The notes below the pieces were generated by a model. The model saw only the letters and a list, made by a program, of their open reading frames with translations, searched no databases and was not told where the DNA came from. A stretch of 64,000 nt of DNA from Mycolicibacterium rhodesiae (GTDB lineage Bacteria > Actinomycetota > Actinomycetes > Mycobacteriales > Mycobacteriaceae). Each line of letters starts with the position of its first letter. Within the stretch, counting starts at the first letter, position 1. Below, piece by piece: positions 1 to 8,789 of the stretch. The position numbers and the translations under genes are program-made. The DNA lies in NCBI RefSeq assembly GCF_002086695.1, contig NZ_MVIH01000021.1, forward strand, positions 1 through 64,000. Direction: 5' to 3'.

Positions 1-255
1 GGTTTCTTCTCCGGCCCGGCCCGCCCGGCCAGGCCGGAGAAGAAACCGGCCAAGAAGTCGGCCCGCACAACCCGGTCCACGCGTGACCGCGCCGCCCTAT
101 CTGCCGCTTCAACTGCTAAAACGAGGACGGCCCAGCGACCCACCCGACGCTCAGGGCATCATGGTGACGCTCCGCGTAACAGCGCGCAGCAGCCGGATCA
201 GGGAAGCAGTCGCGCACGGCGGTCCCGCACATTGGAAGGTCAGCGTTACGGGTGA
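1..255 (+). CDS. ftsW: FtsW C-terminal tail (5' end outside window)
   Basis: An open frame runs from base 1 to the TGA at 253-255, giving the last 84 residues of a protein whose start lies outside the window. The tail is very basic and rich in Arg, Lys, Ser and Thr, as expected for the cytoplasmic extension of mycobacterial FtsW, the SEDS-family septal peptidoglycan glycosyltransferase. No membrane segment falls in the visible part, so the identity rests on gene order: the stop overlaps the murG start as GTGA, and ftsW precedes murG in the division cluster of this genus. The final residues (RTLEGQRYG) form a distinct end. The call is an inference from context. Confidence 0.75.
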   Translation, partial: GFFSGPARPARPEKKPAKKSARTTRSTRDRAALSAASTAKTRTAQRPTRRSGHHGDAPRNSAQQPDQGSSRARRSRTLEGQRYG

Positions 256-1361
256 GTGACTCGGTGTCGGTTGTGCTTGCCGGTGGAGGCACCGCCGGGC
301 ATGTCGAACCGGCCATGGCGGTGGCTGATGCGCTCAGAGCGCTGGACCCGGGCGTCCGGATCACCGCACTGGGCACCGCGCGCGGTCTGGAGACCAGGCT
401 GGTTCCGGACCGCGGCTACGACTTGGAACTCATCACGCCGGTGCCGCTGCCGCGCACAGTCAATGGCGATCTGATGCGTCTGCCGCTGCGGGTCCGCCGC
501 GCGGTGCGGGAAACCCGCGCCGTGCTCGATGATGTCGCCGCCGACGTGGTGATCGGGTTCGGCGGGTATGTCGCCGTTCCCGCCTACCTGGCGGCACGGC
601 GCCGTCGCATCCCCGTCGTCGTGCACGAAGCCAACGCGCGCGCCGGCATCGCCAACAAACTCGGCGCCCGCAACGCCCGCACAGTGCTGGCCGCCGTACC
701 CGATTCGGGACTGCGGCACGCCGAGGTGGTGGGCATGCCGGTGCGGGCGTCGATCACCTCGCTGGATCGGGTCGGGCTGCGCGCACAGGCCCGCGAGTAC
801 TTCGGCTTCGCCGAGGACGCCACCGTGCTGCTGGTGTTCGGTGGGTCGCAGGGCGCGGCCTCGATCAACCGCGCGGTGTCGGCCGCCGCGGCCGATCTGG
901 CCGGCGCGGGCATCGCGGTGCTGCACGCCCACGGCCCCAAGAACACCCTCGACCTGCGCAGCGCCGAGCCCGGGGAGCCGCCCTACGTCGCGGTGCCCTA
1001 CCTGGACCGGATGGACCTGGCCTACGCCGCCGCCGACCTGGCGATCTGCCGGTCGGGCGCCATGACGGTGGCCGAGGTGTCGGCGGTCGGGCTGCCCGCG
1101 GTCTACGTCCCGCTGCCGATCGGCAACGGCGAGCAGCGGCTGAACGCGCTGCCGGTGGTCAACCCCGGTGGCGGGCTGCTCGTCGAGGATGCCCAGCTGA
1201 CCCCGGAGTTCATCGCCAACGACGTGGTCGGGCTGCTGACCGACCCGCCGCGACTGCAGGCGATGACGGCGGCCGCCGCACGGGTCGGACACCGGGACGC
1301 CGCGCAGCGGGTCGCCGAGGTGGCCCTCGACATCGCACGCGGCGGAAAGGGTCGCCGGTGA
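252..1361 (+). CDS. murG: MurG, lipid II-forming GlcNAc transferase
   Basis: This enzyme transfers GlcNAc from UDP-GlcNAc to undecaprenyl-PP-MurNAc-pentapeptide at the inner face of the membrane, the step that makes lipid II. The 369-residue length is normal. The N-terminal Rossmann domain opens with the Gly-rich GGGTAGH motif near residue 11, and the C-terminal domain carries FGGSQGA near residue 196, which contacts the donor nucleotide. The start is GTG at 252, overlapping the ftsW stop by GTGA, and the stop overlaps the murC start in the same way. It is therefore translationally coupled within the division and cell wall operon. Confidence 0.96.
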   Translation: MSDSVSVVLAGGGTAGHVEPAMAVADALRALDPGVRITALGTARGLETRLVPDRGYDLELITPVPLPRTVNGDLMRLPLRVRRAVRETRAVLDDVAADVVIGFGGYVAVPAYLAARRRRIPVVVHEANARAGIANKLGARNARTVLAAVPDSGLRHAEVVGMPVRASITSLDRVGLRAQAREYFGFAEDATVLLVFGGSQGAASINRAVSAAAADLAGAGIAVLHAHGPKNTLDLRSAEPGEPPYVAVPYLDRMDLAYAAADLAICRSGAMTVAEVSAVGLPAVYVPLPIGNGEQRLNALPVVNPGGGLLVEDAQLTPEFIANDVVGLLTDPPRLQAMTAAAARVGHRDAAQRVAEVALDIARGGKGRR

Positions 1362-2821
1362 GCGCGCCGGCGGGTCCCCGGGAGCTGCCGCCGGAGCTGC
1401 AGCGCGTGCACATGGTGGGCATCGGCGGCGCGGGGATGTCGGGTATCGCGCGGATCCTGCTGGACCGCGGGGGACTGGTGTCGGGTTCCGACGCCAAGGA
1501 CTCCCGCGGTGTGGTGGCGTTACGGGCCCGCGGCGCGGTGATCAGCATCGGTCACGACGCGGCCAATCTGGACCTGTTGCCGGGCGGCCCGACCGCGGTG
1601 ATCACCACCCACGCGGCGATCCCGAAGACCAATCCCGAACTGGTCGAGGCCCGCAAGCGGGCGATCCCGGTGATCCTGCGCCCGGTGGTGCTGGCCAAAC
1701 TGATGGCCGGTTTCCGCACGCTGATGGTGACCGGCACGCACGGCAAGACCACGACCACCTCGATGCTGATCGTCGCGTTGCAGCATGCCGGACTGGATCC
1801 GTCCTTCGCCGTCGGCGGCGATCTCGGCGAGGCAGGTACCAACGCGCACAACGGAAGTGGCGACTGCTTCGTCGCCGAGGCCGACGAGAGTGACGGCTCG
1901 CTGCTCGAGTACACCCCGGATGTGGCGGTGGTGACCAACATCGAGGCCGACCACCTCGATTTCTTCGGCAGTGCCGACCGCTACACCGCGGTGTTCGACG
2001 CGTTCGTCGAACGCCTTGCTCCCGGCGGGGCGCTGGTGGCCTGTGCAGACGATCCGGGTTCGGCCGCATTGGCCGAACGCAGTGCGGCCCTTGGGGTTCG
2101 GGTCTTGCGCTACGGTGAAGGCCCCGCGGACGGACTGGCCGGTGCGCTGATCGGCTGGGAGCAGCACGGCACCGGCGCGGTCGCCCACATCCAGTTGGCC
2201 GGCGAGGCGCATCAGCGGGTGCTGCGGCTGGCGGTGCCGGGCAGGCACATGGCACTCAACGCCCTGGCTGCGCTGCTGGCGGCGGTCGAGGCCGGTGCGC
2301 CGATCGGCGAGGTGCTCGACGGGTTGGCCGGGTTCGAGGGGGTGCGGCGGCGCTTCGAGCTGGTCGGCACGGCCGACGGGGTCCGGGTCTTCGACGACTA
2401 CGCCCATCACCCGACCGAGGTCAGGGCCGCTCTGACCGCGCTGCGGGCGGTCGCCCAGCAGGACCGGACCGGTCACCCCACGATCGTCGGCGCGCGCAGC
2501 ATCGTGGTGTTCCAACCGCATTTGTATTCGCGCACAAAGACTTTCGCGCGTGACTTCGGCAGCGCGCTCGACACCGCCGACGAGGCGTTCGTACTCGACG
2601 TCTACGCGGCGCGTGAGCAGCCGATCGCCGGGATCAGCGGTGCGACGGTGGCCCAGCACGTCAGCGTGCCGGTGCACTACGTTCCCGACTTCTCGGCGGT
2701 GGCTGCGCAGGTCGCCGCGTCGGCCCGCCCGGGTGACGTGGTGGTCACGATGGGCGCTGGTGACGTCACGATGCTGGGGCAGGAGATCCTGGCGGCGTTG
2801 CAGGCCAAGGGGAATCGATGA
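1358..2821 (+). CDS. murC: MurC, UDP-MurNAc:L-alanine ligase
   Basis: This cytoplasmic Mur ligase adds L-Ala to UDP-MurNAc using ATP. At 487 residues it has the three usual domains. The N-terminal nucleotide-sugar domain has VGIGGAGMSG near residue 20. The central ATPase domain has the P-loop TGTHGKTTTT near residue 124 and the EADESDGSLL motif. The C-terminal domain has DDYAHHPTEV near residue 346. The start is GTG at 1358, inside the murG stop (4-base overlap), and the stop overlaps the ftsQ start as ATGA. The 4-base overlaps through ftsW-murG-murC-ftsQ indicate one coupled transcript. Confidence 0.96.
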   Translation: MSAPAGPRELPPELQRVHMVGIGGAGMSGIARILLDRGGLVSGSDAKDSRGVVALRARGAVISIGHDAANLDLLPGGPTAVITTHAAIPKTNPELVEARKRAIPVILRPVVLAKLMAGFRTLMVTGTHGKTTTTSMLIVALQHAGLDPSFAVGGDLGEAGTNAHNGSGDCFVAEADESDGSLLEYTPDVAVVTNIEADHLDFFGSADRYTAVFDAFVERLAPGGALVACADDPGSAALAERSAALGVRVLRYGEGPADGLAGALIGWEQHGTGAVAHIQLAGEAHQRVLRLAVPGRHMALNALAALLAAVEAGAPIGEVLDGLAGFEGVRRRFELVGTADGVRVFDDYAHHPTEVRAALTALRAVAQQDRTGHPTIVGARSIVVFQPHLYSRTKTFARDFGSALDTADEAFVLDVYAAREQPIAGISGATVAQHVSVPVHYVPDFSAVAAQVAASARPGDVVVTMGAGDVTMLGQEILAALQAKGNR

Positions 2822-3759
2822 CCGAGCCCGAGGACGGGGAGGGCAGCGCCGAGGCGCCGCCCATCCTGCCCAAACCGACGAACGGCAGTGAAAGTGCGGG
2901 TGACGACGAGCAAAACGTCGATCTCGGCGAAGAAAATCAGGTCGTCGAAGGCCCCCGCATGCGGGAACGCCGCGAGCGGGCCGAGCGCCGCGCCGCGCAG
3001 CTCCGCGCCACCGCGATCGAAGAGGCACGCCGGGAGGCCAAGCGCCGGGTTCGCGGTGAGACCACCGACGCGCCGAAACCCCTGGGCAAGAGGACTGTCC
3101 GCGGTCTGCGGCTGTTCATCTGGCTGATCGTTCTCGCGATCATCAGTGTCGGGCTGGGATTGATCCTCTACTTCACGCCGGTCATGTCGGCGCGTTCGCT
3201 GGTGATCACCGGAATCGGTGCGGTGACGCGTGAGGAGGTCGTCGACGCCGCGAAGGTTCAGTTGGGCACGCCGCTGCTGCAGATCAACACCGACCAGGTG
3301 GCCGATCGGGTGGCCGGCATCCGGCGGGTGGCCAGCGCGCGGGTGCAGCGCGAATATCCGTCGACGTTGCGGATCACGATCGTCGAGCGGATCCCGATCG
3401 TGGTCAAGGACTATCCCGACGGCCCGCATCTGTTCGACAAGGACGGGGTGGATTTCGCGACGGCCCCGCCGCCGCCGGGGCTGCCCTACATCGACGTCGA
3501 CAAGCCCGGCCCGAGCGATCCGCCGACGCGGGCCGCACTTGAGGTGATGACGGCGTTGCGCCCGGAGGTGGTGGGCCAGGTCAGTCGGGTGGCCGCGCCG
3601 TCGGTGGCGTCGGTGACGTTGACGCTGACCGACGGGCGCACGGTGGTGTGGGGGACCACGGACCGCACCGAGGAGAAGGCGGAGAAGCTGGCCGCGCTGC
3701 TGACCCAGCCGGGCAAGGTCTACGACGTCTCGAGTCCGGATCTGCCGACGGTCAAGTAG
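2818..3759 (+). CDS. ftsQ: FtsQ, divisome membrane protein
   Basis: FtsQ is a single-pass inner membrane protein that connects early divisome proteins to the septal synthesis complex. Of its 313 residues, the first 95 or so are charged and cytoplasmic (acidic, then a basic Arg-rich stretch), which is long as usual in actinobacteria. One membrane helix follows at about residues 98-122. The extracytoplasmic part opens with a POTRA domain (VITGIGAVTREEVVDAA onward) and continues as the FtsQ beta domain. The ATG overlaps the murC stop by 4 bases. About 190 bases separate it from ftsZ, so ftsZ can have its own promoter. Confidence 0.94.
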   Translation: MTEPEDGEGSAEAPPILPKPTNGSESAGDDEQNVDLGEENQVVEGPRMRERRERAERRAAQLRATAIEEARREAKRRVRGETTDAPKPLGKRTVRGLRLFIWLIVLAIISVGLGLILYFTPVMSARSLVITGIGAVTREEVVDAAKVQLGTPLLQINTDQVADRVAGIRRVASARVQREYPSTLRITIVERIPIVVKDYPDGPHLFDKDGVDFATAPPPPGLPYIDVDKPGPSDPPTRAALEVMTALRPEVVGQVSRVAAPSVASVTLTLTDGRTVVWGTTDRTEEKAEKLAALLTQPGKVYDVSSPDLPTVK

Positions 3760-3860
3760 CCGGTCGGCGCAGGCCGGTGAGGAAATTCGCCGACGACACC
3801 CCGGCGCGCCTCCCACATCCAGACACCACCGGCCATACCGTTCTGGTTGCACGGCACTAC

Positions 3861-3890
3861 TTGACATAACTCTAAGCCTCTGGTTGAGGT
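3861..3890 (+). promoter_or_regulatory. Possible promoter element upstream of ftsZ
   Basis: The 187-base gap between ftsQ and ftsZ contains a perfect TTGACA at 3861-3866. With an 18-base spacer the matching -10 position reads TGAGGT (3885-3890), one mismatch from TANNNT, so the pairing is weak. Mycobacterial ftsZ is known to have its own promoters in this gap, which makes an initiation site here likely, but the exact element is uncertain. Confidence 0.3.
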
Positions 3891-3946
3891 TGAGGGTTTG
3901 CCGGAAGGGCCGAAGACCCGATCCCCACCTGGGAGGAAGACAGACG

Positions 3947-5113
3947 ATGACCCCCCCGCATAACTACCTCGCCGTCATCAAGGTCGTTGGCATCGGCGGC
4001 GGCGGCGTCAACGCCGTCAACCGCATGATCGAGCAGGGACTCAAGGGCGTGGAGTTCATCGCGATCAACACCGACGCCCAGGCGCTGTTGATGAGCGACG
4101 CCGACGTCAAGCTCGACGTCGGCCGCGACTCCACCCGTGGTCTCGGCGCCGGCGCCGACCCCGAAGTCGGCCGCAAGGCCGCCGAGGACGCCAAGGACGA
4201 GATCGAGGAGCTGCTGCGCGGCGCCGACATGGTCTTCGTCACCGCCGGCGAGGGCGGCGGCACCGGCACCGGTGGTGCACCCGTGGTGGCCAACATCGCC
4301 CGCAAGCTGGGCGCGCTGACCGTCGGCGTGGTGACCCGCCCGTTCTCCTTCGAGGGCAAGCGCCGCTCCAACCAGGCCGAGAACGGCATCCAGGCGCTGC
4401 GCGAGAGCTGCGACACCCTGATCGTCATCCCCAATGACCGGCTGCTGCAGATGGGCGACGCCCAGGTGTCGCTGATGGACGCGTTCCGCAGCGCCGACGA
4501 GGTGCTCCTCAACGGCGTGCAGGGCATCACCGACCTGATCACCACCCCGGGTCTGATCAACGTCGACTTCGCCGACGTCAAGGGCGTGATGAGCGGTGCG
4601 GGCACCGCCCTGATGGGCATCGGCTCGGCCCGCGGTGACGGCCGCGCTCTCAAGGCCGCCGAGATCGCGATCAACTCGCCGCTGCTGGAAGCCTCGATGG
4701 AAGGTGCGCAGGGCGTGCTGCTGTCGGTGGCTGGCGGCAGCGACCTGGGCCTGTTCGAGATCAACGAGGCCGCCTCACTGGTGCAGGACGCCGCGCATCA
4801 GGATGCCAACATCATTTTCGGCACCGTGATCGACGACTCGCTCGGCGACGAGGTCCGGGTTACGGTCATCGCCGCCGGATTCGACTCCGCGGGCCCGAGC
4901 CGCAAGCCGGTGGTCGGTGCCGCCGGTGCCGCCACCGGGGCGCAGCCCATCGCGCCCGGTGCGGCGGGCAAGCTCAGCTCGTCGCTGTTCGACCCGATCG
5001 ACGCCTCGAGCGTGCCGGTGCACACCAACGGCGCGACGGTGAGCATCGGTGGCGGCGACGACGGGGGCATCTCCGACGACGACGTCGACGTGCCGCCGTT
5101 CATGCGGCACTGA
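3947..5113 (+). CDS. ftsZ: FtsZ, tubulin-like division GTPase
   Basis: FtsZ polymerises into the cytokinetic ring at midcell. The 388 residues include the tubulin signature GGGTGTG at 103-109 and the synergy-loop motif NVDFAD at 205-210, whose acidic residues complete the GTPase site of the neighbouring subunit. After a linker comes the short C-terminal peptide DVDVPPFMRH (379-388), which in actinobacteria binds SepF and FtsW. The open frame extends upstream to 3884, but the ATG at 3947 is chosen: it follows a GGGAGGAAG ribosome site at about 3931 and gives the mycobacterial N-terminus MTPPHNYLAVIKVVGIGGGG. It heads the pgeF-yggS run that leads to sepF. Confidence 0.97.
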   Translation: MTPPHNYLAVIKVVGIGGGGVNAVNRMIEQGLKGVEFIAINTDAQALLMSDADVKLDVGRDSTRGLGAGADPEVGRKAAEDAKDEIEELLRGADMVFVTAGEGGGTGTGGAPVVANIARKLGALTVGVVTRPFSFEGKRRSNQAENGIQALRESCDTLIVIPNDRLLQMGDAQVSLMDAFRSADEVLLNGVQGITDLITTPGLINVDFADVKGVMSGAGTALMGIGSARGDGRALKAAEIAINSPLLEASMEGAQGVLLSVAGGSDLGLFEINEAASLVQDAAHQDANIIFGTVIDDSLGDEVRVTVIAAGFDSAGPSRKPVVGAAGAATGAQPIAPGAAGKLSSSLFDPIDASSVPVHTNGATVSIGGGDDGGISDDDVDVPPFMRH

Positions 5114-5143
5114 CGCTTTCCGCACTGCCGCAATACTGGGTTT

Positions 5144-5848
5144 GTGACAGTCATCCGCCGCGTGACCACCACCCGTGCCGGTGGTGTCTCGGTCCGACCG
5201 TTCGACACCTTCAATCTCGGTGACCACGTCGGCGACGATCCGAAAGCGGTCGCCGCCAACCGGAAACGGCTGGCCGCCGCGATCGGGCTGCCCGAGGACC
5301 ACGTGGTGTGGATGAACCAGACCCACAGTGATCATGTCGCCGTCGTCGACGCTCCGCGTACCGACGCCGTGGACGACACCGATGCGCTCGTGACGACGAC
5401 GCCCCGACTCGCCCTGGCCGTGGTGACCGCGGACTGCGTGCCCGTGCTGATGTCCGACGTCCGCGCCGGGGTGGTGGCCGCCGTCCACGCCGGCCGCGTC
5501 GGTGCCGCCGACGGCGTGGTGCTGCGAACCCTGGACACCATGCTGGCCAACGGTGCTCACGCGCACGACATCTCGGTGCTGTTGGGCCCGGCTGTCAGCG
5601 GCGCCAACTATGAGGTGCCCGAACAGATGGCCGCCGACGTCGAAGCACGGCTGCCCGGCAGCCGGACCCGGACCGCGAAGGGCACCCCGGGCCTGGATCT
5701 GCGGGCCGGGATCGCCAGGCAACTGCGCGACGCCGGGGTCACGGCCATCGACGCCGATCCGCGCTGCACGGTGGCCGACACCAAGCTGTTCAGCCACCGA
5801 CGTGACGCTCTGACCGGTCGCCTGGCGTGTTTGGTGTGGATGGAATGA
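5144..5848 (+). CDS. pgeF: PgeF/YfiH-family multicopper-like protein (LACC1 family)
   Basis: This is the 234-residue protein encoded directly after ftsZ in many bacteria, formerly called a laccase or polyphenol oxidase. Family members act as purine nucleoside phosphorylase/deaminases, and in E. coli PgeF clears a wrongly built UDP-MurNAc-L-Ser precursor. The family metal site is visible as His61 (NQTHSDHV), Cys98 (TADCVPV) and His115 (AAVHAGR). The start is GTG at 5144, 30 bases after ftsZ, and the stop overlaps the next gene's ATG as ATGA. Its position among cell wall genes fits a role in peptidoglycan precursor quality control, which is an inference here. Confidence 0.88.
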   Translation: MTVIRRVTTTRAGGVSVRPFDTFNLGDHVGDDPKAVAANRKRLAAAIGLPEDHVVWMNQTHSDHVAVVDAPRTDAVDDTDALVTTTPRLALAVVTADCVPVLMSDVRAGVVAAVHAGRVGAADGVVLRTLDTMLANGAHAHDISVLLGPAVSGANYEVPEQMAADVEARLPGSRTRTAKGTPGLDLRAGIARQLRDAGVTAIDADPRCTVADTKLFSHRRDALTGRLACLVWME

Positions 5849-6591
5849 CGAGCCCCACGGACCGGGAAGCTGAACTCGCCGGCGCCCTGGCCGCGCTGAC
5901 CGATCGGCTCGCGGCAGCCGCGCGTGCCGCCGGTCGCGATATCGACGAGATCGACCTCCTGCCGATCACCAAGTTCTTCCCGGCGACAGATGTCGCCATC
6001 TTGTGGCGGCTGGGTTGCCGGGTGTTCGGTGAATCCCGCGAACAGGAGGCGTCGGCGAAGATCGCCGAGGTGGCCGATCTCACCGGGGTGAGCGACCTGC
6101 GCTGGCACATGGTCGGTCAGATCCAGCGCAACAAGGCCAAAGCGGTTGCGGCATGGGCGGACACGGTCCACTCGCTGAGCACCACCAAGGTGGCCGCCGC
6201 GCTGGATCGCGGTGCCGCGCTGGCCATCGAGGAGGGGGTACGGAGTGCGCCGATCAATGTGTTCGTCCAGATCAGCCTCGACGGGGACACCTCACGCGGC
6301 GGTGTGGACATCGGGGATCCGGCCGCCGTCGACGAGCTCTGCGCCCTGGTCGCCGAGGCCGGCGGATTGCGGCTGGCCGGCTTGATGGCCGTCCCGCCGC
6401 TGGGCGCCGATCCCGACGCGGCTTTCGCCGCGCTGGCCGACGAACACCGGAGGATATTGCGCAATCACCCTGCTGCGACAGCGTTGTCGGCGGGGATGTC
6501 CGGTGACCTGGAGGCGGCGGTGCGACACGGTTCTACGTGTGTGCGTGTCGGAACCGCGCTTATGGGACAACGTCCTCTAACGTCTCCCTGA
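5845..6591 (+). CDS. YggS-type pyridoxal phosphate homeostasis protein
   Basis: A PLP-binding alanine-racemase-fold protein (YggS/PROSC/YlmE family) that keeps free PLP balanced and affects amino acid pools. From the ATG at 5845, which overlaps the pgeF stop by 4 bases, it has 248 residues, normal for the family. Lys43 in the segment LLPITKFFP is the expected Schiff-base lysine, followed by FGESREQEA near residue 61, where the family usually has FGENYVQE. An upstream in-frame ATG at 5827 would overlap pgeF more and is not favoured. It is followed by sepF after 64 bases. Confidence 0.9.
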   Translation: MTSPTDREAELAGALAALTDRLAAAARAAGRDIDEIDLLPITKFFPATDVAILWRLGCRVFGESREQEASAKIAEVADLTGVSDLRWHMVGQIQRNKAKAVAAWADTVHSLSTTKVAAALDRGAALAIEEGVRSAPINVFVQISLDGDTSRGGVDIGDPAAVDELCALVAEAGGLRLAGLMAVPPLGADPDAAFAALADEHRRILRNHPAATALSAGMSGDLEAAVRHGSTCVRVGTALMGQRPLTSP

Positions 6592-6655
6592 GTAGTCACT
6601 CCAGTCACATCTTCATCACAGACACCGCACTTCACGCTTTCAGAAGGGTCCAGCG

Positions 6656-7336
6656 ATGAGCACTCTCCACAAGGTCAAGGCCTACTTCGGTATGGCCCCG
6701 ATGGACGACTATGACGACGAGTACTACGACGACGACGACCGCGGCGCTCACCGCGGTTACGCGCGCCGTGAGCGCTTCGCCGACGACGAGTACGAGCGCC
6801 CGGGCCGCTTCGACGACCGCGACCCGCGGATGGGTCGCGAGTACGAGGATCTCCGGGACCCGCGCGAGGCCGACTACGCGCCCACCGGCGGTTTCCGCGC
6901 CCAGTACGGCGACGAGCCGCGGTTCCGTCCGCGCGAGTTCGAGCACCCCCACGACATGCCGCGCTCGTCGCGGTTCGGCTCGCTGCGCGGTTCGACCCGC
7001 GGCGCACTGGCGATGGACCCGCGCCGGATGGCCGAGCTGTTCGAGGCGGGCAGCCCGCTGTCGAAGATCACCACTCTGCGCCCCAAGGACTACAGCGAGG
7101 CCCGCACCATCGGCGAGCGCTTCCGCGACGGCCAGCCGGTGATCATGGACCTGGTCTCGATGGACAACGCCGACGCCAAGCGGCTGGTCGACTTCGCCGC
7201 CGGTCTGGCCTTCGCCCTGCGCGGGTCGTTCGACAAGGTGGCAACCAAGGTGTTCCTGCTGTCGCCGGCCGACGTCGACGTCAGCGCCGAGGAGCGCCGG
7301 CGGATCGCCGAGGCGGGTTTCTACAGCTACCAGTGA
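6656..7336 (+). CDS. sepF: SepF, FtsZ membrane anchor
   Basis: SepF binds the FtsZ C-terminal peptide and is essential for division in mycobacteria, which lack FtsA. The 226-residue protein has an N-terminal amphipathic membrane-binding segment (MSTLHKVKAYFGMAP), then a long low-complexity linker dominated by Asp, Tyr and Arg at about residues 20-110, then the compact DUF552 core at about 120-210 with ITTLRPKDYSEA and RLVDFAAGLAF. The ATG follows a GAAGGGT ribosome site. The acidic linker with repeated Asp-Tyr pairs is longer than in Bacillus SepF but typical of actinobacteria. Confidence 0.94.
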   Translation: MSTLHKVKAYFGMAPMDDYDDEYYDDDDRGAHRGYARRERFADDEYERPGRFDDRDPRMGREYEDLRDPREADYAPTGGFRAQYGDEPRFRPREFEHPHDMPRSSRFGSLRGSTRGALAMDPRRMAELFEAGSPLSKITTLRPKDYSEARTIGERFRDGQPVIMDLVSMDNADAKRLVDFAAGLAFALRGSFDKVATKVFLLSPADVDVSAEERRRIAEAGFYSYQ

Positions 7337-7448
7337 CCACATGGACGAACGACGCCACAGGCCTTAGGTAGGCTGACTGCGTCGCGCTGGCCTCAAACCA
7401 GCGATGTCGGCAATGTCACATCCGCTGTTGATTAAGGACCGGCTTTAG

Positions 7449-7739
7449 TTGTCGCTGTTCTTCGAAATCCTTGGCTTCGCGCTGTTCGTGTTCTGGCTGC
7501 TGCTGATCGCCCGGGTCGTCGTCGAGTTCATCCGGTCGTTCAGCCGGGATTGGCACCCCCGAGGACTCACCGTGGTGATCCTCGAATTGATCATGACGGT
7601 CACCGACCCACCGGTGAAGCTGCTACGTCGGCTTATCCCGCAGCTGACCATCGGTGCGGTCCGGTTCGACCTGTCGATCATGGTGCTGCTGCTGGTCGCG
7701 TTCATCGGAATGCAGCTGGCATTCGGCGCCGCCGCGTGA
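7449..7739 (+). CDS. YggT-family membrane protein
   Basis: A 96-residue protein with two membrane helices (about residues 3-23 and 72-92) around a short polar middle containing the family signature of aromatic and Pro residues (SRDWHPRG, TDPPVKLLRRLIP). YggT proteins sit between sepF and divIVA in Gram-positive and actinobacterial division clusters and are thought to help membrane or division organisation; no biochemical role is established. The start is TTG at 7449, the only sensible start before the first helix. The 112-base gap upstream contains TAGGCT, a possible -10 element. Confidence 0.88.
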   Translation: MSLFFEILGFALFVFWLLLIARVVVEFIRSFSRDWHPRGLTVVILELIMTVTDPPVKLLRRLIPQLTIGAVRFDLSIMVLLLVAFIGMQLAFGAAA

Positions 7740-7876
7740 GGGCGGCAATCTACCCCAACGGGCCGCGAAATGCGATTAGCCACGCCGTGGAAGCGGTATC
7801 CAGAAAATTGAAATTAGCTCTTAATTAGGCAACCGGCGGTTCTGGTGTGACAGGATGGACGCCAGTTACAGTACGG

Positions 7877-7905
7877 ACCGACGAACGTTCGACACGTTCT
7901 AGACT
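7877..7905 (+). promoter_or_regulatory. Probable wag31 promoter
   Basis: The 205-base gap before wag31 has a good mycobacterial -10 hexamer, TAGACT, at 7900-7905. The hexamer 17 bases upstream (7877-7882, ACCGAC) is a poor -35, as is common in this genus. Initiation near 7912 would give a leader of about 33 bases ending in the GAGGGGG ribosome site at about 7932. Confidence 0.45.
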
Positions 7906-7944
7906 TTGCACCCGTTCAACCGTTCAGACCCGAGGGGGCAGATG

Positions 7945-8763
7945 ATGCCACTTACACCGGCCGACGTGCACAATGTGGCGTTCAGCAAGCCGCCCATCGG
8001 CAAGCGAGGCTACAACGAGGACGAGGTCGACGCCTTCCTCGACTTGGTGGAGAACGAGCTGACCAGGCTCATCGAGGAGAACTCGGATCTGCGCCAGCGG
8101 GTCGCCGAGCTCGACCAGGAGTTGTCGTCCGCCCGCTCCGGCGGCGCGGTCCCGCAGCCTACGCAGGCCATTCCGGTCTATCAGCCCGAGCCGGAGCCCG
8201 AGCCCACCCCGGCTCCCGCGCCGCAGGCGGCCCCCGCCCCGGCGCCGAGCCCGGCCGCCAGCGAGGAGCAGGCCATCAAGGCGGCTCGCGTGCTGGCCCT
8301 GGCCCAGGACACCGCCGACCGGCTCACCGGCACGGCCAAGGCCGAGGCCGACAAGCTGCTCGCCGATGCGCGCACCAACGCCGACCAGATCCTGTCGGAG
8401 GCCCGGCACACCGCGGAGACCACGGTCGCCGACGCCAAGCAGCGCGCCGACGCACTGCTCAGCGATGCGCAGAACCGTTCGGAGACCCAGCTGCGGCAGG
8501 CGCAGGAGAAGGCCGACGCCCTGCAGGCCGACGCCGAGCGCAAGCACACCGAGATCATGGGCACCATCAACCAGCAGCGCACTGTCCTCGAGGGACGGCT
8601 CGAGCAGCTGCGGACGTTCGAGCGCGAATACCGCACCCGGCTCAAGACCTACCTGGAGTCCCAGCTCGAGGAGCTGGGTCAGCGTGGATCGGCCGCACCG
8701 GTCGATTCCGGCGCTGCCAGCGACGGCGGTGGCTTCAACCAGTTCAACCGGGGCAATAACTGA
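7945..8763 (+). CDS. wag31: Wag31 (DivIVA), polar growth scaffold
   Basis: Wag31 is the coiled-coil polar scaffold that directs tip growth and wall synthesis in mycobacteria. The N-terminus MPLTPADVHNVAF with KPPIGKRGYNEDEVDAFLD is the conserved DivIVA membrane-binding crossed-loop domain (residues 1-60). A Pro/Glu/Ala-rich linker follows at about 65-110, then long coiled coil to about residue 245. Thr73 in PTQAIP lies at the same number as the PknA/PknB phosphorylation site of M. tuberculosis Wag31. Of the tandem ATGs at 7942 and 7945 the second gives the known N-terminus; an upstream frame to 7906 is rejected. The protein has 272 residues. Confidence 0.96.
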   Translation: MPLTPADVHNVAFSKPPIGKRGYNEDEVDAFLDLVENELTRLIEENSDLRQRVAELDQELSSARSGGAVPQPTQAIPVYQPEPEPEPTPAPAPQAAPAPAPSPAASEEQAIKAARVLALAQDTADRLTGTAKAEADKLLADARTNADQILSEARHTAETTVADAKQRADALLSDAQNRSETQLRQAQEKADALQADAERKHTEIMGTINQQRTVLEGRLEQLRTFEREYRTRLKTYLESQLEELGQRGSAAPVDSGAASDGGGFNQFNRGNN

Positions 8764-8789
8764 GCGCTGCACGCGCTGGAGGTTGATCG

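Noticed and set aside
246..1292. Long minus-strand frame opposite murG (and similar long shadow frames opposite ftsQ/murC, metH and the transporter genes)
   Set aside because: Composition is typical of antisense high-GC coding (His, Arg, Gly, Gln rich), with no motif, and the plus-strand gene is certain.
3884..3946. Upstream extension of FtsZ by 21 residues
   Set aside because: The extension is Arg-rich, unlike any FtsZ, and a strong ribosome site sits directly before the ATG at 3947, which gives the known mycobacterial N-terminus.
8160..8280. Pro/Glu/Ala codon repeat in wag31 as a microsatellite or separate repeat element
   Set aside because: It is the normal low-complexity linker of Wag31 and stays in frame with the conserved domains on both sides.
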